Shown piece after piece: positions 43,495 to 55,317 of a stretch of DNA of 64,000 nucleotides. The first letter of the stretch is position 1. Each line of letters begins with the position of its first letter. The stretch lies in NCBI GenBank assembly GCA_016584305.1, contig JACEEZ010013517.1, positions 30,001-94,000 on the forward strand. The letters are read 5' to 3'. A program made the position numbers and the translations under genes. The notes beneath the pieces were generated by a model that was not told where the DNA came from, searched no databases, and worked only from the letters and a program-made list of their open reading frames with translations. The DNA is from Chionoecetes opilio. Lineage: Eukaryota > Arthropoda > Malacostraca > Decapoda > Majidae.

Positions 43495-46400
43495 ACATGG
43501 TGACTGCGTCTTCTGTAAGAAACCCCTCTCCTGTGATCCAACCAGTACACTGACGGATAAAGGTTGTACGAGGATCAAAGAAGCTGGAAGTGAGCGTGGT
43601 GAAGAAGTCCAAGTCCATCCAGGACAGGCAGTTCATACAGATTGCCGGAGGGTGTTCTGTAATGTGAGAGACATTGAACTTTCTCTGAAGCGAAAACATG
43701 TTTCGTCTGATGCAGACAAAGGGAGGTGCCTTCGTTCTTTGGATTCAGCGTTTGACTACCGAACTCAGTGTCTTTTCTGTGGTAATCCTGACAAGTACCA
43801 GGGGAGGAAAAAGGATCATATGTTGATCCATGTTAAGACATTCGACTTCCAAAATCATGTGTCGACTGCCTGTGAAAATCGATTAGACATTGGTCAGATA
43901 CAGTGAGGAGCAGAATTGCAGTTGTTGGCAATCTACACGCAGCAGATGCGGTATACCATAACGTGTGCAGTACTAACTTTCGTACAAGAAACAGTTTACC
44001 ACTCAATTCCAATCGAAGAGGCGTCTTCATCCAAAAAGCAGAAGTTGGGTCGACCTAAGGACCAAATCAGACATGAAGCGTTCCTGAAGGTGGCAAAGTA
44101 CCTAGAAGGAAATGATGAGGAACTAACCACAATTAGTGATTTAATTGGAAAATGGAGGACTTCCTAGTAGACACTGGCTGTGATGCATATGGTTTTTTCA
44201 TACATGAAGGAGAACCTTCTCAATCAATTTGTGATAAGATCATAATTGCAGACATGAATGGAAAACCAAATGTTGTGACATTTAGGGGTGTGGCATCGTC
44301 GATTCTTCAGGCCTTCTATCGTCAACAAAAGGAAAGTGGATCCTGAAGCAGAAAAGTTGCGCCTGATCAAGACAGCCGTGATCTCATTAAAGTGACATAA
44401 AACAGGTATCTCAAATTAGGAACATTTACCCGACTACTATCGACATGTCCACTGTCAATGCTGCAACCAAGTTCCTACCAGAGTCACTAAGCTCTTGCTG
44501 GAAATGCTCTTTGTGGGGAAGGAAAGACTTAAAAATCTGCTCACTCGGACAGGCGATCATGCAAGCCACGAGGCTAGGATCCTTCAAGCTCCACTGTTGC
44601 TGGGTCTTGGTATCCAAATGCACTACCATTTCGTTCTCGATTTCTCATAGACACGCTCTTTGCACATGGGTATACTTGTTCATACACGGAGGTGCAAACG
44701 TATGAGCGCAGCGCAGCAGTCACGAGTGGAACAGATTCCCTGGTTTAACCCCTGGACATTTCATTCAATATGGGCGGACAATGTTGACCATGACATCTGC
44801 ACATTAAATGGGAGAAACACATTCCATGGCATGGGCATCATTGCGTGTGTGACACCAAAAGCAGTCCGGACACTTCAGATTGCCCGTAGAGCTGTCTCAG
44901 CAGAGGATATCGCACAAGTGGGGCGAATCAATATACGTCCATTCACATCAGCATGTGGAGGACTGCAGTCACTTATCTACGAGAAGCTTCCGGAGTCTAC
45001 TGACCTGCGACAAATCAGCTCAAATGTTGATCTCCTCTGGAAGGTTTCGCTCACAGTTCGATCACCTCGACCCTCTTGGACTGGAATGATGCAGATGGTA
45101 CACAAGGGAGAACATCCGGGTGAGGCATCAATAATGTTTCTGCCCATGATTGATCTCAGTCCAGTGACTTGGACTGCATCAACTCCATACTGCATTTCGT
45201 TTGTGAACATGCGCAGAGATATGGTGTAACCCCGATACTGACATTTGATCAGCCACTTTGGTGGAAAGCTCTCACCATAGTCAGAGCGAGCCAGCGGACA
45301 GCAAACCTTCACTCGATTGTTTCTAAGACTAGGAGATTCCATACACTCATGAGTTTTCTTGGTGTATTGGCCACCTGATGTCTGGTACAGGACTCAAAGA
45401 GCTTCTGGAAGTTGCATATGCTAGCAACACTACAACCCACATGATGAGTGGCAAAGCCGTGTCTAGAGCTATACGTGGACATCTACTCGTTGACGCCGCA
45501 CTCAATGCAAAACTTGTTTCCAAGGTATTTCAGATGAACCTACCAAGTGATGGAGACAGTGAGCCTACACTTCCAACAGAGCTCAATGATGCAGGTGACG
45601 TGTTTGACGGTCTGATGTCGGGTGACCAAGCAGTGTCAGACATCGAGTCGTCGAAGGTGATGGAGGTCATTGGAGACAAAATCAAGCATGTGATTGATGC
45701 AATGAAGGATCAACGGACAGCGAGACTGTGGTTACAATACATGGAAATGGTGGACATTATCCGTTTTTTTCTGAAATCTGAAAGAACAGGGGATTGGATG
45801 CTTCACTTGCATGTCCTGCGCGCCATGCTGCCATATCTTGCAGCTTCCGGACACAGGCACGACACAAAGTGCCTTCACATATATCTGCAACTTATGACAG
45901 AGTTACCGAAGGACCATCCAGAAGTACATCAGAAATTTCTCCAAGGATTCCAAGTTGTCCGACGGAGCGACAGATACTGGGCTGGTCTGTCTACCGATTT
46001 AGTCATCGAGCAAGTACTTATGAGGAGCCTGAAGACATCAGGTGGGCTGACCAGTGGAAGAGGATGACAGAGACACAGCGCTCAGTCTGGGTCATGGCTA
46101 GCCCTGTCTGTGCAGAGGTGAACAACGCCCTCCAACACCTCACTGAAGTGATGTATGTGACAAGTGAACAACACAAGGATCTATCAAAGTCTAGACAAAG
46201 AATGATGTAGCTGATACCCAGAAAATGCTTGCGTTTCTTCATGAGAGGGATCCCTTTCAAGAAAACGATACTCTTCACAACATTTTCACTGGTATAGTTG
46301 CCAAAACAGCGGTCAATGTTGATGACGCGAAAACCGTGGGAGAAAGGGTCTTGGGGCAGATGAGTGGTAAACGTGTGCTTGAATACATCATCAAGAAGAA

Positions 46401-47899
46401 CAGTCAAGCCATAACTATGGACTCAGAGACTGCAATGACGACACCAGACGGAGACATCAATATCAACCCTCAGTTACTCTTCCAGAGACTTGTGATCGCT
46501 GGCACTGAATTAGGGGACTTATCCAAAGCACTCGTTTGTGAGTTATGCGCATATCCTCCTTCTTTGTTCGAGACTAAATATGCCTTGCTCTCCGCCAATA
46601 AGCCAGCGTTAGCCTCAGCAATCAAATCCTTGGCACCTGCCGATACTATACAACCATCCGATATACAATACGTACTAGATGGCGGTGCCCTATTGCAGCG
46701 CATACCGTGGCAGTCAGGTGAACAGTACAATAATATTCTTGACCGTACCTGAAATATGTTAGTAGGCACTACGGGCATGCTATCGTCGTGTTTGATGGCT
46801 ATCGTCAAGGTCCCTCAACGAAGACTGTGCTCATCAGAAAAGGGTGAGCGACCATCAGTGAAGGTATCTTTTTCTGAAACCATGACGCTTACTGTCAAGA
46901 AGGAAGAGTTTCTTCGGAACAAGAATAACAAGCAACAATTCATAGACATCCTTGGTAAGAAACTGGAAAATCTCATTGTGAAGTGCTTCATGCGAGTGGA
47001 GATGCGGACCTACTCATAGCAACAACTGCAGTTCGTAGTTCTTCAAATCCAACACTGTTCTTGTTGGCGAAGACACTGACTTGTTGTACTACTGTGCTAT
47101 TATTTCAGCAAGAATAGTGCGCACAGTCTCTACTTAATGTCGGAGCCGAAAAGGGGTTCATTGAATCCAAGACAATACTTGGACATTGGCAAGTCAGAGA
47201 GGCTCTGGGTTGAGACTGTGTGTGAAAACATTCTCTTCATCCATGCATACCTGGGATGCGACACGACATCAAGGGTCTTTGGGATCGGCAAAGGCAATGG
47301 ACTCAAACTGTTCAAGGACAATGATATGTTCCGGCAAGCGGCCCTAATTTTCGGCAATGAATACTCAACACAGGATGAGATCATTGCTGCAGGAGACAGA
47401 GCAATGGTTGTGTGTACGGAGGGAAACCATCAGACAATTTAAACGAATTGAGAGTAGTAAAATTTCATGCTAAGGTGACAACAAACAGAACAGCATTGCA
47501 CCCACGGTACTTCCGCCAACGAGCTCAGCTTCCAAATATCACAGCCTACGGGTATTCCATCAGGTTCATGAGTGGAAAGGACACAAACTCAATCCACTTG
47601 ACTGGGGATGGAGTATCATGGACACCAGGATGATCCCTGTGCATTCTGACCTCGCTGCAGCACCAGAGTATCTCCTAAAGCTTGTTAGATGTTCATGCAA
47701 GGGTGGCTGCAGTGGTAAACGTTGTGGTTGTCGGAAAATTGGGCTGCCTTGCACATTCGCATGTGGACTGTGCAGAGGTAGTTGTTCAAATGCAGACGAA
47801 TCAGTAGACGTTTTCGATGCTGCTGATGATGGTGACCATGGAAGAGATGAAGTGACGGTTAATATTGTGAACGGACCTAAGTTCATTGTGTACACATAG
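43495..47899 (+). pseudogene. large multi-copy-type protein gene with Cys-rich N-terminus, nuclease-like region and CXC tail
   Basis: Traces of one ~1,400-residue protein run along the plus strand in at least ten frame-shifted pieces, after an acceptor-like CTCTCTTTTCAG (43480-43493). In order they are: CVFCKKPLSC and CLFCGNPDKY pairs (about 43510 and 43770); NLHAADAVYHNVC (about 43930); long alpha-helical middle pieces (RLWLQYMEMVDIIRFFLKSE, about 45725; RRSDRYWAGLSTDLVIEQVL, about 45960; LLFQRLVIAGTELG, about 46470); GDADLLIATTAV and FIHAYLGCDTTSRVFGIGKG (about 47000 and 47240-47300), which look like a FEN/PIN-type nuclease core; and a C-terminal CSCKGGCSGKRCGCRKIGLP, CTFACGLCRGSC motif resembling CXC/tesmin. 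Similar proteins occur in many copies in cnidarian, mollusc and crustacean genomes. Function is unknown and it is probably element-borne. This copy is dead. Confidence 0.75.
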
Positions 47900-49295
47900 T
47901 TTTGGTAGTGTATCCCAACATTCCCCTATATAATATAAGACCTTGTGTTTTGTAATTGTAATTATCTATATATGTATATGCCTACCTATCTAACTATATT
48001 TCTTGACTCACTATTAACTAATTAAGTACTAGAAATTACGAACTTTATTCAGCTCAAAGATATTTTTTTTCACGAAATTCCCAGACTCACATCAGCTCAA
48101 ATTTAATACCCGGTATCACCTTTACGGGTAATGTCAGTTTCCTGAAGAAGACTAGCAATACATTTTTGGTGAGGGGCTATATATAAATCAAGTTTTATTG
48201 CTGCATTTCACAGCTAAGGGGGGATCAGTAATAATGGGTTTAAATGATAAGCGTCACATTTTAAGTATAAATTTAATCCCATATTTTTTGATGTGCAAAA
48301 AATGATAGGCATAATATTTTGTTCATTATTGCATGTGACAGTTGTCATTTGCCATAACCAGGCCACAACTGGTTAAATAAATAATTAAAGTTGTTTTTGT
48401 TGTATTATTAAGAGTGATATTGTCGTATATTTAATTTCCAATTATTGCGGTAGTCCGAAAAAGTAACCAAAACGCAATGACCTGAAAAACCATGTTCCAC
48501 TCAAAATATTTAAGTATAATCTTGGGGCAATATTCAGTAGGCATCAAGGTTTCAGAAAAATATAACTTCGTTTCTATTGCAATTTGTGGTGGGTCCATTC
48601 ATATTTTGACTGGACTACTACTGTATATTCTTTACAGACTGGTATTGAGTGGGGTTTATGTTAATTTTTTTTCTGCCCTAGGTCAGTCCCATAAGGGGAG
48701 CGTCCGGCTAGAATTGGCTATGCCATATCTACATTAAATATGCGTGAATCACTGTGATATTCATGTTATGAAGTAGTGACAACGTGTACATCAATATTAG
48801 ACCCACAGCCCCTTTCCAGCCCCCCTCCTTTCCGTGCCCTTCCACCCCTTTCAAAATTTTCAAAGCGCTATTTCTCCGTTATTATTCCTCCCCTCAACTT
48901 CAAAATTTATGGCTAAGACACGTCATGGTGGTGTTCATTTCTCCTTACTATATTTTTGTTATTTGCCTATCAAAAAATTAACAACTCTGCAAGAAAGTCA
49001 CCCGATCTCCACCGCAGCTTTGGGCAAACTGACAATTTCGTATGTGCATGGTATTGCCAACGTGTCCTCATACACGTAGATACGGAGTTACGGACTGTCA
49101 ACGGCTCCGCGTTAGTGTTGACAACGGCATACAAAATAAAATAAATTAATGGTGATTGTAGCACGCTTGCTGTTTTATACATGCAAAGTCATTCACGTGA
49201 ATCTGTTCAGCCTTGCTCTAAGAAAAAAGGAGGACTAATTAACGTCCGGCTTGAGGTGGAGCCGGACGGAGGACAGAGGAGGACAGAGAGACTGA

Positions 49296-49420
49296 GTCCC
49301 CGGGCCGGGACTCAGACCGACGGTTGGTGCTCTTCCCGACGCCGGGAAGAGCACCGACGACGGTCGAAGGTCGGCACGAAGACACGGGGGTACCTGTGTC
49401 TTCGTGCCGACCTTTGTTGC
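49296..49420. other. three consecutive perfect hairpins
   Basis: Hairpin 1 is CTGAGTCCC-CGGGCC-GGGACTCAG (9-bp stem). Hairpin 2 is GGTGCTCTTCCCG-ACGC-CGGGAAGAGCACC (13-bp stem). Hairpin 3 has a 19-bp stem starting AAGGTCGGCACGAAGACAC around GGGGGTACCT. They follow one another almost without spacers. (CCTAA)n-type repeats follow at 49510-49535. Stretches 47900-49295 and 49540-49800 show no gene that I can name. Confidence 0.85.
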
Positions 49421-49799
49421 TGCTCTTCGTTCCGAAAAATATCCCTTTCATGGCCCAAGATCCCGGCCCACCGGGATACAGCCCGGTTTGCCCTATGGCC
49501 AATCCGCCCCTACCCATACCTAACCTAACCTAACCTTTACAACAACAACAACAAAACAAAAAAAAACAAAAAAATGCGACAAACAGTTAGCAAATTAATT
49601 CAAAACACATCAAAACTCACCAGAAAAAAATAATTACGTCCACCAAAGTGAATTCGATGTTCATCTGGAATAATACCTACATTTAGTTTAGTTTATTTCA
49701 ATGAATGGAATGGAAACTACATCAGTTTGTCAAAAACTTGGACCAAATTATCCCGGTCGACACTACCACCAGATTGATTCAAACCGCATTGAATTGAAT

Positions 49800-50750
49800 T
49801 GAATTGAATGGTTTATTGTTGGATGTACAACAAGGGTAGGAGGCGGGCCCTGCCGGCCTCCCCCGGGCAGTTAATATATAAAAATGGTTACGGTTATGGG
49901 TATCAGGGCTTCCACGGGGGAAGTTGTAGTATATTTATATCATGCATACAGTCAATAAACACACCACCCACCTTGGGGCGAATTTTGGGTACTCTCGTGG
50001 GAGTCAGCGAGTGTAGGGTGATTGAAAAACCGCAGATTGTCGGGGGCAAGCAGGGGGCCTTTGGCCAAATTTTTTGCAATGCGGGGGCAGTCCATGATGA
50101 AATTTAGTATGTTGCCCTCCTAGCTTGGCACACAAGGTACAAGAGACCGGGGGTTTACTAACCTCCCAGTAATTTTTAAAAACCCTAGCGGGGTGCATTG
50201 CCACAAAATCCTGGGCCATTGTTCCCAAGGGGTGTAATCACTTTGTGGGAGACACGGACAAGTGGAGGCCACTTAAGCTCCCGCACGACAGCAGTATCTA
50301 AGTGCTCTATGCTACTATTGACGCTGTTAAACCCTACTTTTAACTGGGTATGAGTTATTCAGTGCCAGGGTCCTTTGAGTCATCCGAAGGGTTTGCCGGG
50401 GAAAGGAAAATCTACCCTTTCGTTAAGGGATGCCCACTGGGGGCCCCCCGGTGAAATGGACCCGGGCACCGCCCTTTTTCAAGGGACAAGGCAGCAAGAC
50501 ACTTATTTCAAGACACAATCAGGGGCGGGTAATAATAGTTCATCAAGGCAGCCTGACTGTCTACAAACATGTAGACACCCTTATGTATAGCTGTGACAGC
50601 ATGCAAACCCTAAAGTATGCGTACACTTCCCGGGTTAAAGAGTTTGGGCGGGTAGGCTTTTGGCAGTCGGTATCGGGGTTATTGGTGGGAAGGTGTAATC
50701 ACGTATGAAAACCCCGCGCCAGTTTTTGCGCCATACGACCCATCACAATA
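49800..50750 (-). pseudogene. LINE C-terminal fragment with Cys/His knuckle
   Basis: The minus strand at about 50228-50050 reads GTMAQDFVAMHPARVF, then PPVSCTLCAKLGGQHTKFHH. This is a C-X2-C-X7-H knuckle resembling the end of R1/Jockey-type ORF2, with the final Cys lost in a likely frame error. Downstream (49800-49990) is a candidate 3' untranslated region. The rest up to 51330 is noisy and I cannot assign it. Confidence 0.45.
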
Positions 50751-51744
50751 ACATAAACAGCCGGTGTGAGGGTACGTGGACAATATTGTCATAAAATGAT
50801 CCTGGAGTTTGGAAAGCCAGGTTTTTTTTTGGGGTTTTTTAAAAGTCTTTCAAGTCTACAGGACCCGGGGGGGTGCCGACAGGCGGGGTTTGGGGAAAGG
50901 GAACTAGTGCCAAAAATGGACTTAAACACCTACGCGTGTTAGAAATGAAAAGATCTTGAGATATGGACAGCGGGAGCCCGGGGTTTTTAGAAAAGGATAT
51001 ATAAGATACTTTGACCTATCTAGACACTTTGCAAGTACCAACTAAAAGGTTTTGACATACAAAGCGCCACCACGCCAGGACGAACTTGTGGACTCAAACC
51101 CGGACCGATGCAGGGGCTTGCACGCGAGTCCAGCTCTACCAACCTACCACCCTGACGGGTTTTTGAAGAATTGGGGTTAGCTTTTGTTTAAAGGGGGGGA
51201 AATGATCCATTACAAAAGTTGCGGGTAAAGTGCGGCAAGTTTTTTCCGGGTTCTGCGTACAATACTGGGCAATTTTTCGCCTAAATACTTCTACTTTCTG
51301 TTCGGGGCAACCCAATATTATCCCCAACCTCATTTTGAATGGCTCCCAAAGGGGCGGAGTTGTTTTATGAAAGGAAAACCAAGGCCCTGGGGCAAGTCAA
51401 CAAGTGCCTGCTCAAAATAAAAAAATCTAAGGGTAGAAATACCAAAAGCCAAGGGCCCCTGTTGGCTAGGACTTGAGGGTGTAGTCTAAGCAGACAAATT
51501 CTCGGACTGGCTGATTGACTGGGCAGACCTTTTGTAGCTGAGATGAAAAACCTAATATTTTTAATAGGGGACTTGGGGGATGGGAAATAATTAATGTTGG
51601 GTGGGCGGGAGCTCTGTTCTGCTTGCTTGAAATTTGGTCTTGGTTTCGTTGATGACAAGGCCCATCTGTACACACAGTGTTGTCAATTGCTGCAAGGTAA
51701 AATTTAAAAATGAAGGGTTTTGCATTGCACAAGTTGCATCAGCA

Positions 51745-51870
51745 TAAAGATTGCTGATGCGGATATTCAATTTTAGTTTTTTGCTGATGCGGATATTCAA
51801 TTTTAGTTTTTTGCTGATGCGGATATTCAATTATAGTTTTTTGCGGTTGCGGATGGAGGTGTCTAATGAC
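51745..51870. repeat. CCGCATCAGCAAAAAA minisatellite, array B (inverted)
   Basis: Three to four 30-bp units TTGCTGATGCGGATATTCAA, then TTTTAGTTTT, the complement of array A at 41630-42135. The border (GCGGTTGCGGATGGAGGTGT) also matches A's. The clean bases here show the true unit better than A. Confidence 0.9.
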
Positions 51871-52087
51871 TATTGGGGATAGTTGAAAGAGAAACTCGAA
51901 TGTGGTCCCTACAAAAGATTGACCTTCACCTTCAACCTCGCCTTCTCCTGGCGAGTGCAAATAAAATATTTTTTGGAATCACATCCAAACAAATATTTCT
52001 TTGCATCACTTTCGATGTAATTATGGTTATAATTAGGGGCATTAACCCCACAAAAGTGTCTACCAGTTCCTAATAATGCCTAATAAT

Positions 52088-52625
52088 GGACTGAACCAGG
52101 GCGGTGAACGTCATGAAAATGCGCTATTATAATAGCGCATTTTCGTGACATTCACCGCCCTGGTTCAGTCCAGTCTGGACCGAGTCAGGGTGGACTGATG
52201 GTCGCGAAAATACAACGAGACTGACCCCGTCCCATTCGTCGTTCCTATTGGCTGGGGGATCGAGTGGGCGGTCCTCCGGGCAGAAATGCAATATAGTGTT
52301 GTTGACGGTACATTAATTTCCCAAGATGTTTCAGCAAATTGCGAATATTGTAATTTTTCGTGAAATTACTTTAGTCTTATGGTCGGCCATCATGGTGTTT
52401 CATGTCTTATCAGCAGCACGAGAAGCTCCTGGTCGTCATCCCCGCTGACTGTAGTGCGCATGCGCCAGTTTTCCCCACACTGGTCCAAGGTGGTCCTGCT
52501 ATAATCTGGGCTGCACCGGACTGGACTGGGCTAAACCGTTCCAGACTGCCTCGCAAAAACAGTGGCCGCCCGGGACTAGCCCAGTCCAGACCGGGCCAGA
52601 GCGGCCGCGAAAACGCGCTTTAAGT
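52088..52625. mobile_element. DNA element with palindromic terminus, copy 1
   Basis: It starts with an 84-bp palindrome (52088-52171; 42-bp arms, two mismatches) centred on CGCTATTATAATAGCG. It then has GATGGTCGCGAAAATACAAC, GCTGACTGTAGTGCGCATGC and the other end GGGCCAGAGCGGCCGCGAAA (about 52594-52615). An inverted copy occupies 61730-62240. No transposase is encoded. The stretch 51870-52085 and the 52630-53780 flank show no recognisable gene. Confidence 0.7.
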
Positions 52626-53796
52626 TTCGGTCTCGAAATCGGTGGTTGCCCAATAACGAAAATTTACCGAACTATATAATTCCTTTCCCATGGTTTTAAT
52701 CTACTTAGTCATGAGATATGTCTTAACATCAGCGTTTAGTTAGCTGAATGAAATTGTTACATGGGATTAAGATCATGAAACCATGATATTATGACGGCGA
52801 CTGTGACTGCCCCCCCCCATCACCAAACCCACCCTCTATGTATTAATGCATACTGCTCACCTGATTTGTGATTAACCTCTAAGTAACTATGACCTTCTTG
52901 AATGGTCTTGGGAGTAAAGGAGTAGGTGGAGGGACAAGGCAGCATCACACCGCCACACGCACCACACGCCTCCAGCCATCAAAAACATTGTTACACAAGT
53001 TCACCATTTTTCCGCCCAGCAGGCTTTTTTTTTTTGTCTCCGCCAGACATGTACCAGCACCTCTGTAACTGCCACTTAACTTGTCACTCACTTCCTGCAC
53101 TTCTGAGAACTTCTTTACCCATTTTCTCAACGCTCCCACTTTGTATTTTCCTTGCACACGGCCTTCCAGGCTTCCAATAAATACACACACTTGGCAGCAG
53201 CTGACTGGCATCAACAAACAACGCTACGTACGGCACGGAGACTATATTTTAATAAATATTTGTAGTTTTTGAAAGATTCCCTTTCTGTCCTTCTTTTTAC
53301 CCTTTTCACGAGTATAATATGAGTATGTTTCCCTTGAATACTGAAATTGATGAAGAGTAAAGGTTAAAGGGTATACCATTGTATCCATGGTAATGAAGTG
53401 GTTGAAAGACAATAAATATTCAGTTCCTGCTTGAAATCGTGTTTTCTGTTGTAACATTCCGTGAATAAAGGTATGCAAGATTTATAAACTTCAACTCTGC
53501 TGAAATTCGTGTTTTCAATTTCACTTCATCATAACATTGCCAGGTTGATTATTTCATAAATCTAAGGAGGGTTTGTAAAAGCTTGAAGAGTAGTTACTGG
53601 CGTGAATGAAAGGGTCGTTGCTTTACGAGAGCGCAGGCTAGGTAGAGGCCAAGGATCTACCTATACTATCCTTGCTTGAGACTGATAAGGCATCTTGTGT
53701 GTAGAGGTATTCTGGAAGAAGGAAACACTCTTGACAGCGCTCTGACCAGTGTTTGCGGCTGATGTATTGAATGTGCGACATTGAATGGACCCTACC

Positions 53797-54190
53797 CATA
53801 ACTACGTCACGGTTTGTTTACATCGGTGCATTGTGGGGATAAGTCGGGGTCGCCGCGGGTGGACCTACGAAGGGAAAACTACGGCGATGGAAGAATTTCG
53901 AGTTATTTTGCGCGAAATTGATATTCCAGGTGCTATATTACTGTGCTCTGTTCTCGCTGACAACACTATAGAGAAGACCTGAGGTAATGGCTGATGTGCA
54001 GAGGCTTCTAAACAAAGAAAACAGTCATAACAGAGCCTCGTCAAAAGGTAAGCAACTGGTAGGTACGTAATGTGTCCCTACCACTTGCTTACTTCTTAAT
54101 GAGACTCTGCTGTGGCTGTTTTCCTGGTTTAGAAGCCTTTGCACATCAACCATCACCTCAGGTCTTCTCTATGTTGTCAGCGAGCAAGGA
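53797..54190 (+). repeat. palindromic SAP-exon-like repeat, left
   Basis: CATAACTACGTCACGGTTTG through AAAAG|GTAAGC (about 54048-54053). The frame has AMEEFRVILREIDIPGAILL then CSVLADNTIE, resembling the start of a SAP-like domain in repeat-borne proteins, broken after NTIE. The following ~100 bp (54090-54190) is an inverted copy of 53960-54060, so the unit can fold on itself. A larger version lies inverted at 57645-58130. Function unknown. Confidence 0.6.
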
Positions 54191-54765
54191 AATATAAAAA
54201 CGGAAAACTAGTTTCGTCCACCAAAGTGAGTTCGGTGTTCATCTGGATATTTATCTATGCTTTCTCTAAATCCATGAATGCAGCATACATCTTCTTGTAT
54301 TTTGCTAACATTGTCTTAATTATCATTCGCATATCTAAGATCTGATTTACACAACATTTCCCAGTTCTAAATTTGCCTTGCTCCTCACTAACCTTGCCAT
54401 TTGTGATTTTTTGTACTCTTCCTATTATGATTTTACCATACAGTTTGCCTCATCACTGTGGAGTACATGATGACTCAATGAAGCTAATATATGAGCCAAC
54501 CTGGTAACAACATTGCCAATCTAGCTAATCACAGCCCTGGAATTATACCACATTTACCAAAGCTTAAGGCGGCGTCACACTAGCACTTTTTCAGTCTAGT
54601 TTTTTTCAGCAACTTTCTACAAACTAACAATTTTCTGACTGCAAAGTCTGCAAGCCGTCACACACACAGAATCGTTCGCCTGCATCACCAGTCAGCTGTT
54701 CGACTGTAAACAAACATGGTTCTTTGTGGTTTGTGGTTTAACCACTTTGTGGTTAAGATTATGTT

Positions 54766-54912
54766 TCATTAAAACCTATAAGGTTAGGTTATGTTTCATT
54801 AAAACCTATAAGGTTAGGTTATGTTTCATTAAAACCTATAAGGTTAGGTTAGGTTTCATTAAAATCTGGTTAGGTTAGGTTTCATTAAAATATATAAGGT
54901 AAGGTTAGGTTT
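54766..54912. repeat. GGTTAGGTTATGTTTCATTA tandem array
   Basis: Five ~30-bp units, each containing AAGGTTAGGTTA(T/G)GTTTCA and TTAAAACCTATA. The GGTTAG motif resembles arthropod telomere repeat, but as part of a longer unit it is interstitial. Confidence 0.9.
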
Positions 54913-55317
54913 ATTTATTTATTTATTTTTTGATTTTTTTTTTTCTTTGCGCAAAATAAAACTATCTCCATTACAACACGCACCTATTGTAGGCCAAGAA
55001 AAAATAGTCTTTGTCTCTGAAAACGACCGCGAAACTCTCGTCCATTATTACCGACGGCTATAATTACGTGCCTTGTAATGCATTAAGTTGTAGTAGAACA
55101 ATTTCTTTCATGACATCGTAAAAAAAAGTAAGCTGAAAGGCTTGTGGAGCCCGCCAACTTCTGCGGATTATGCACCCAAAAACATAGTTACCGAAATAGG
55201 AAATTTAGGTACTTATTACTTCTATTGCCGTTTCTTTAGCTGTGCTTTCCTGTGCCTGTATGTTTGTTTTTTGTGCAATGAATTTTCTAAATTCAGATAA
55301 GTGAGGTTAAGTTTTGG

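Noticed and set aside
52945..53217. Minus-strand 90-codon frame with VCVFIGSLEGRVQGKYKVGA
   Set aside because: It looks mildly coding but has no recognisable family, splice context or copy, so it is left unannotated.
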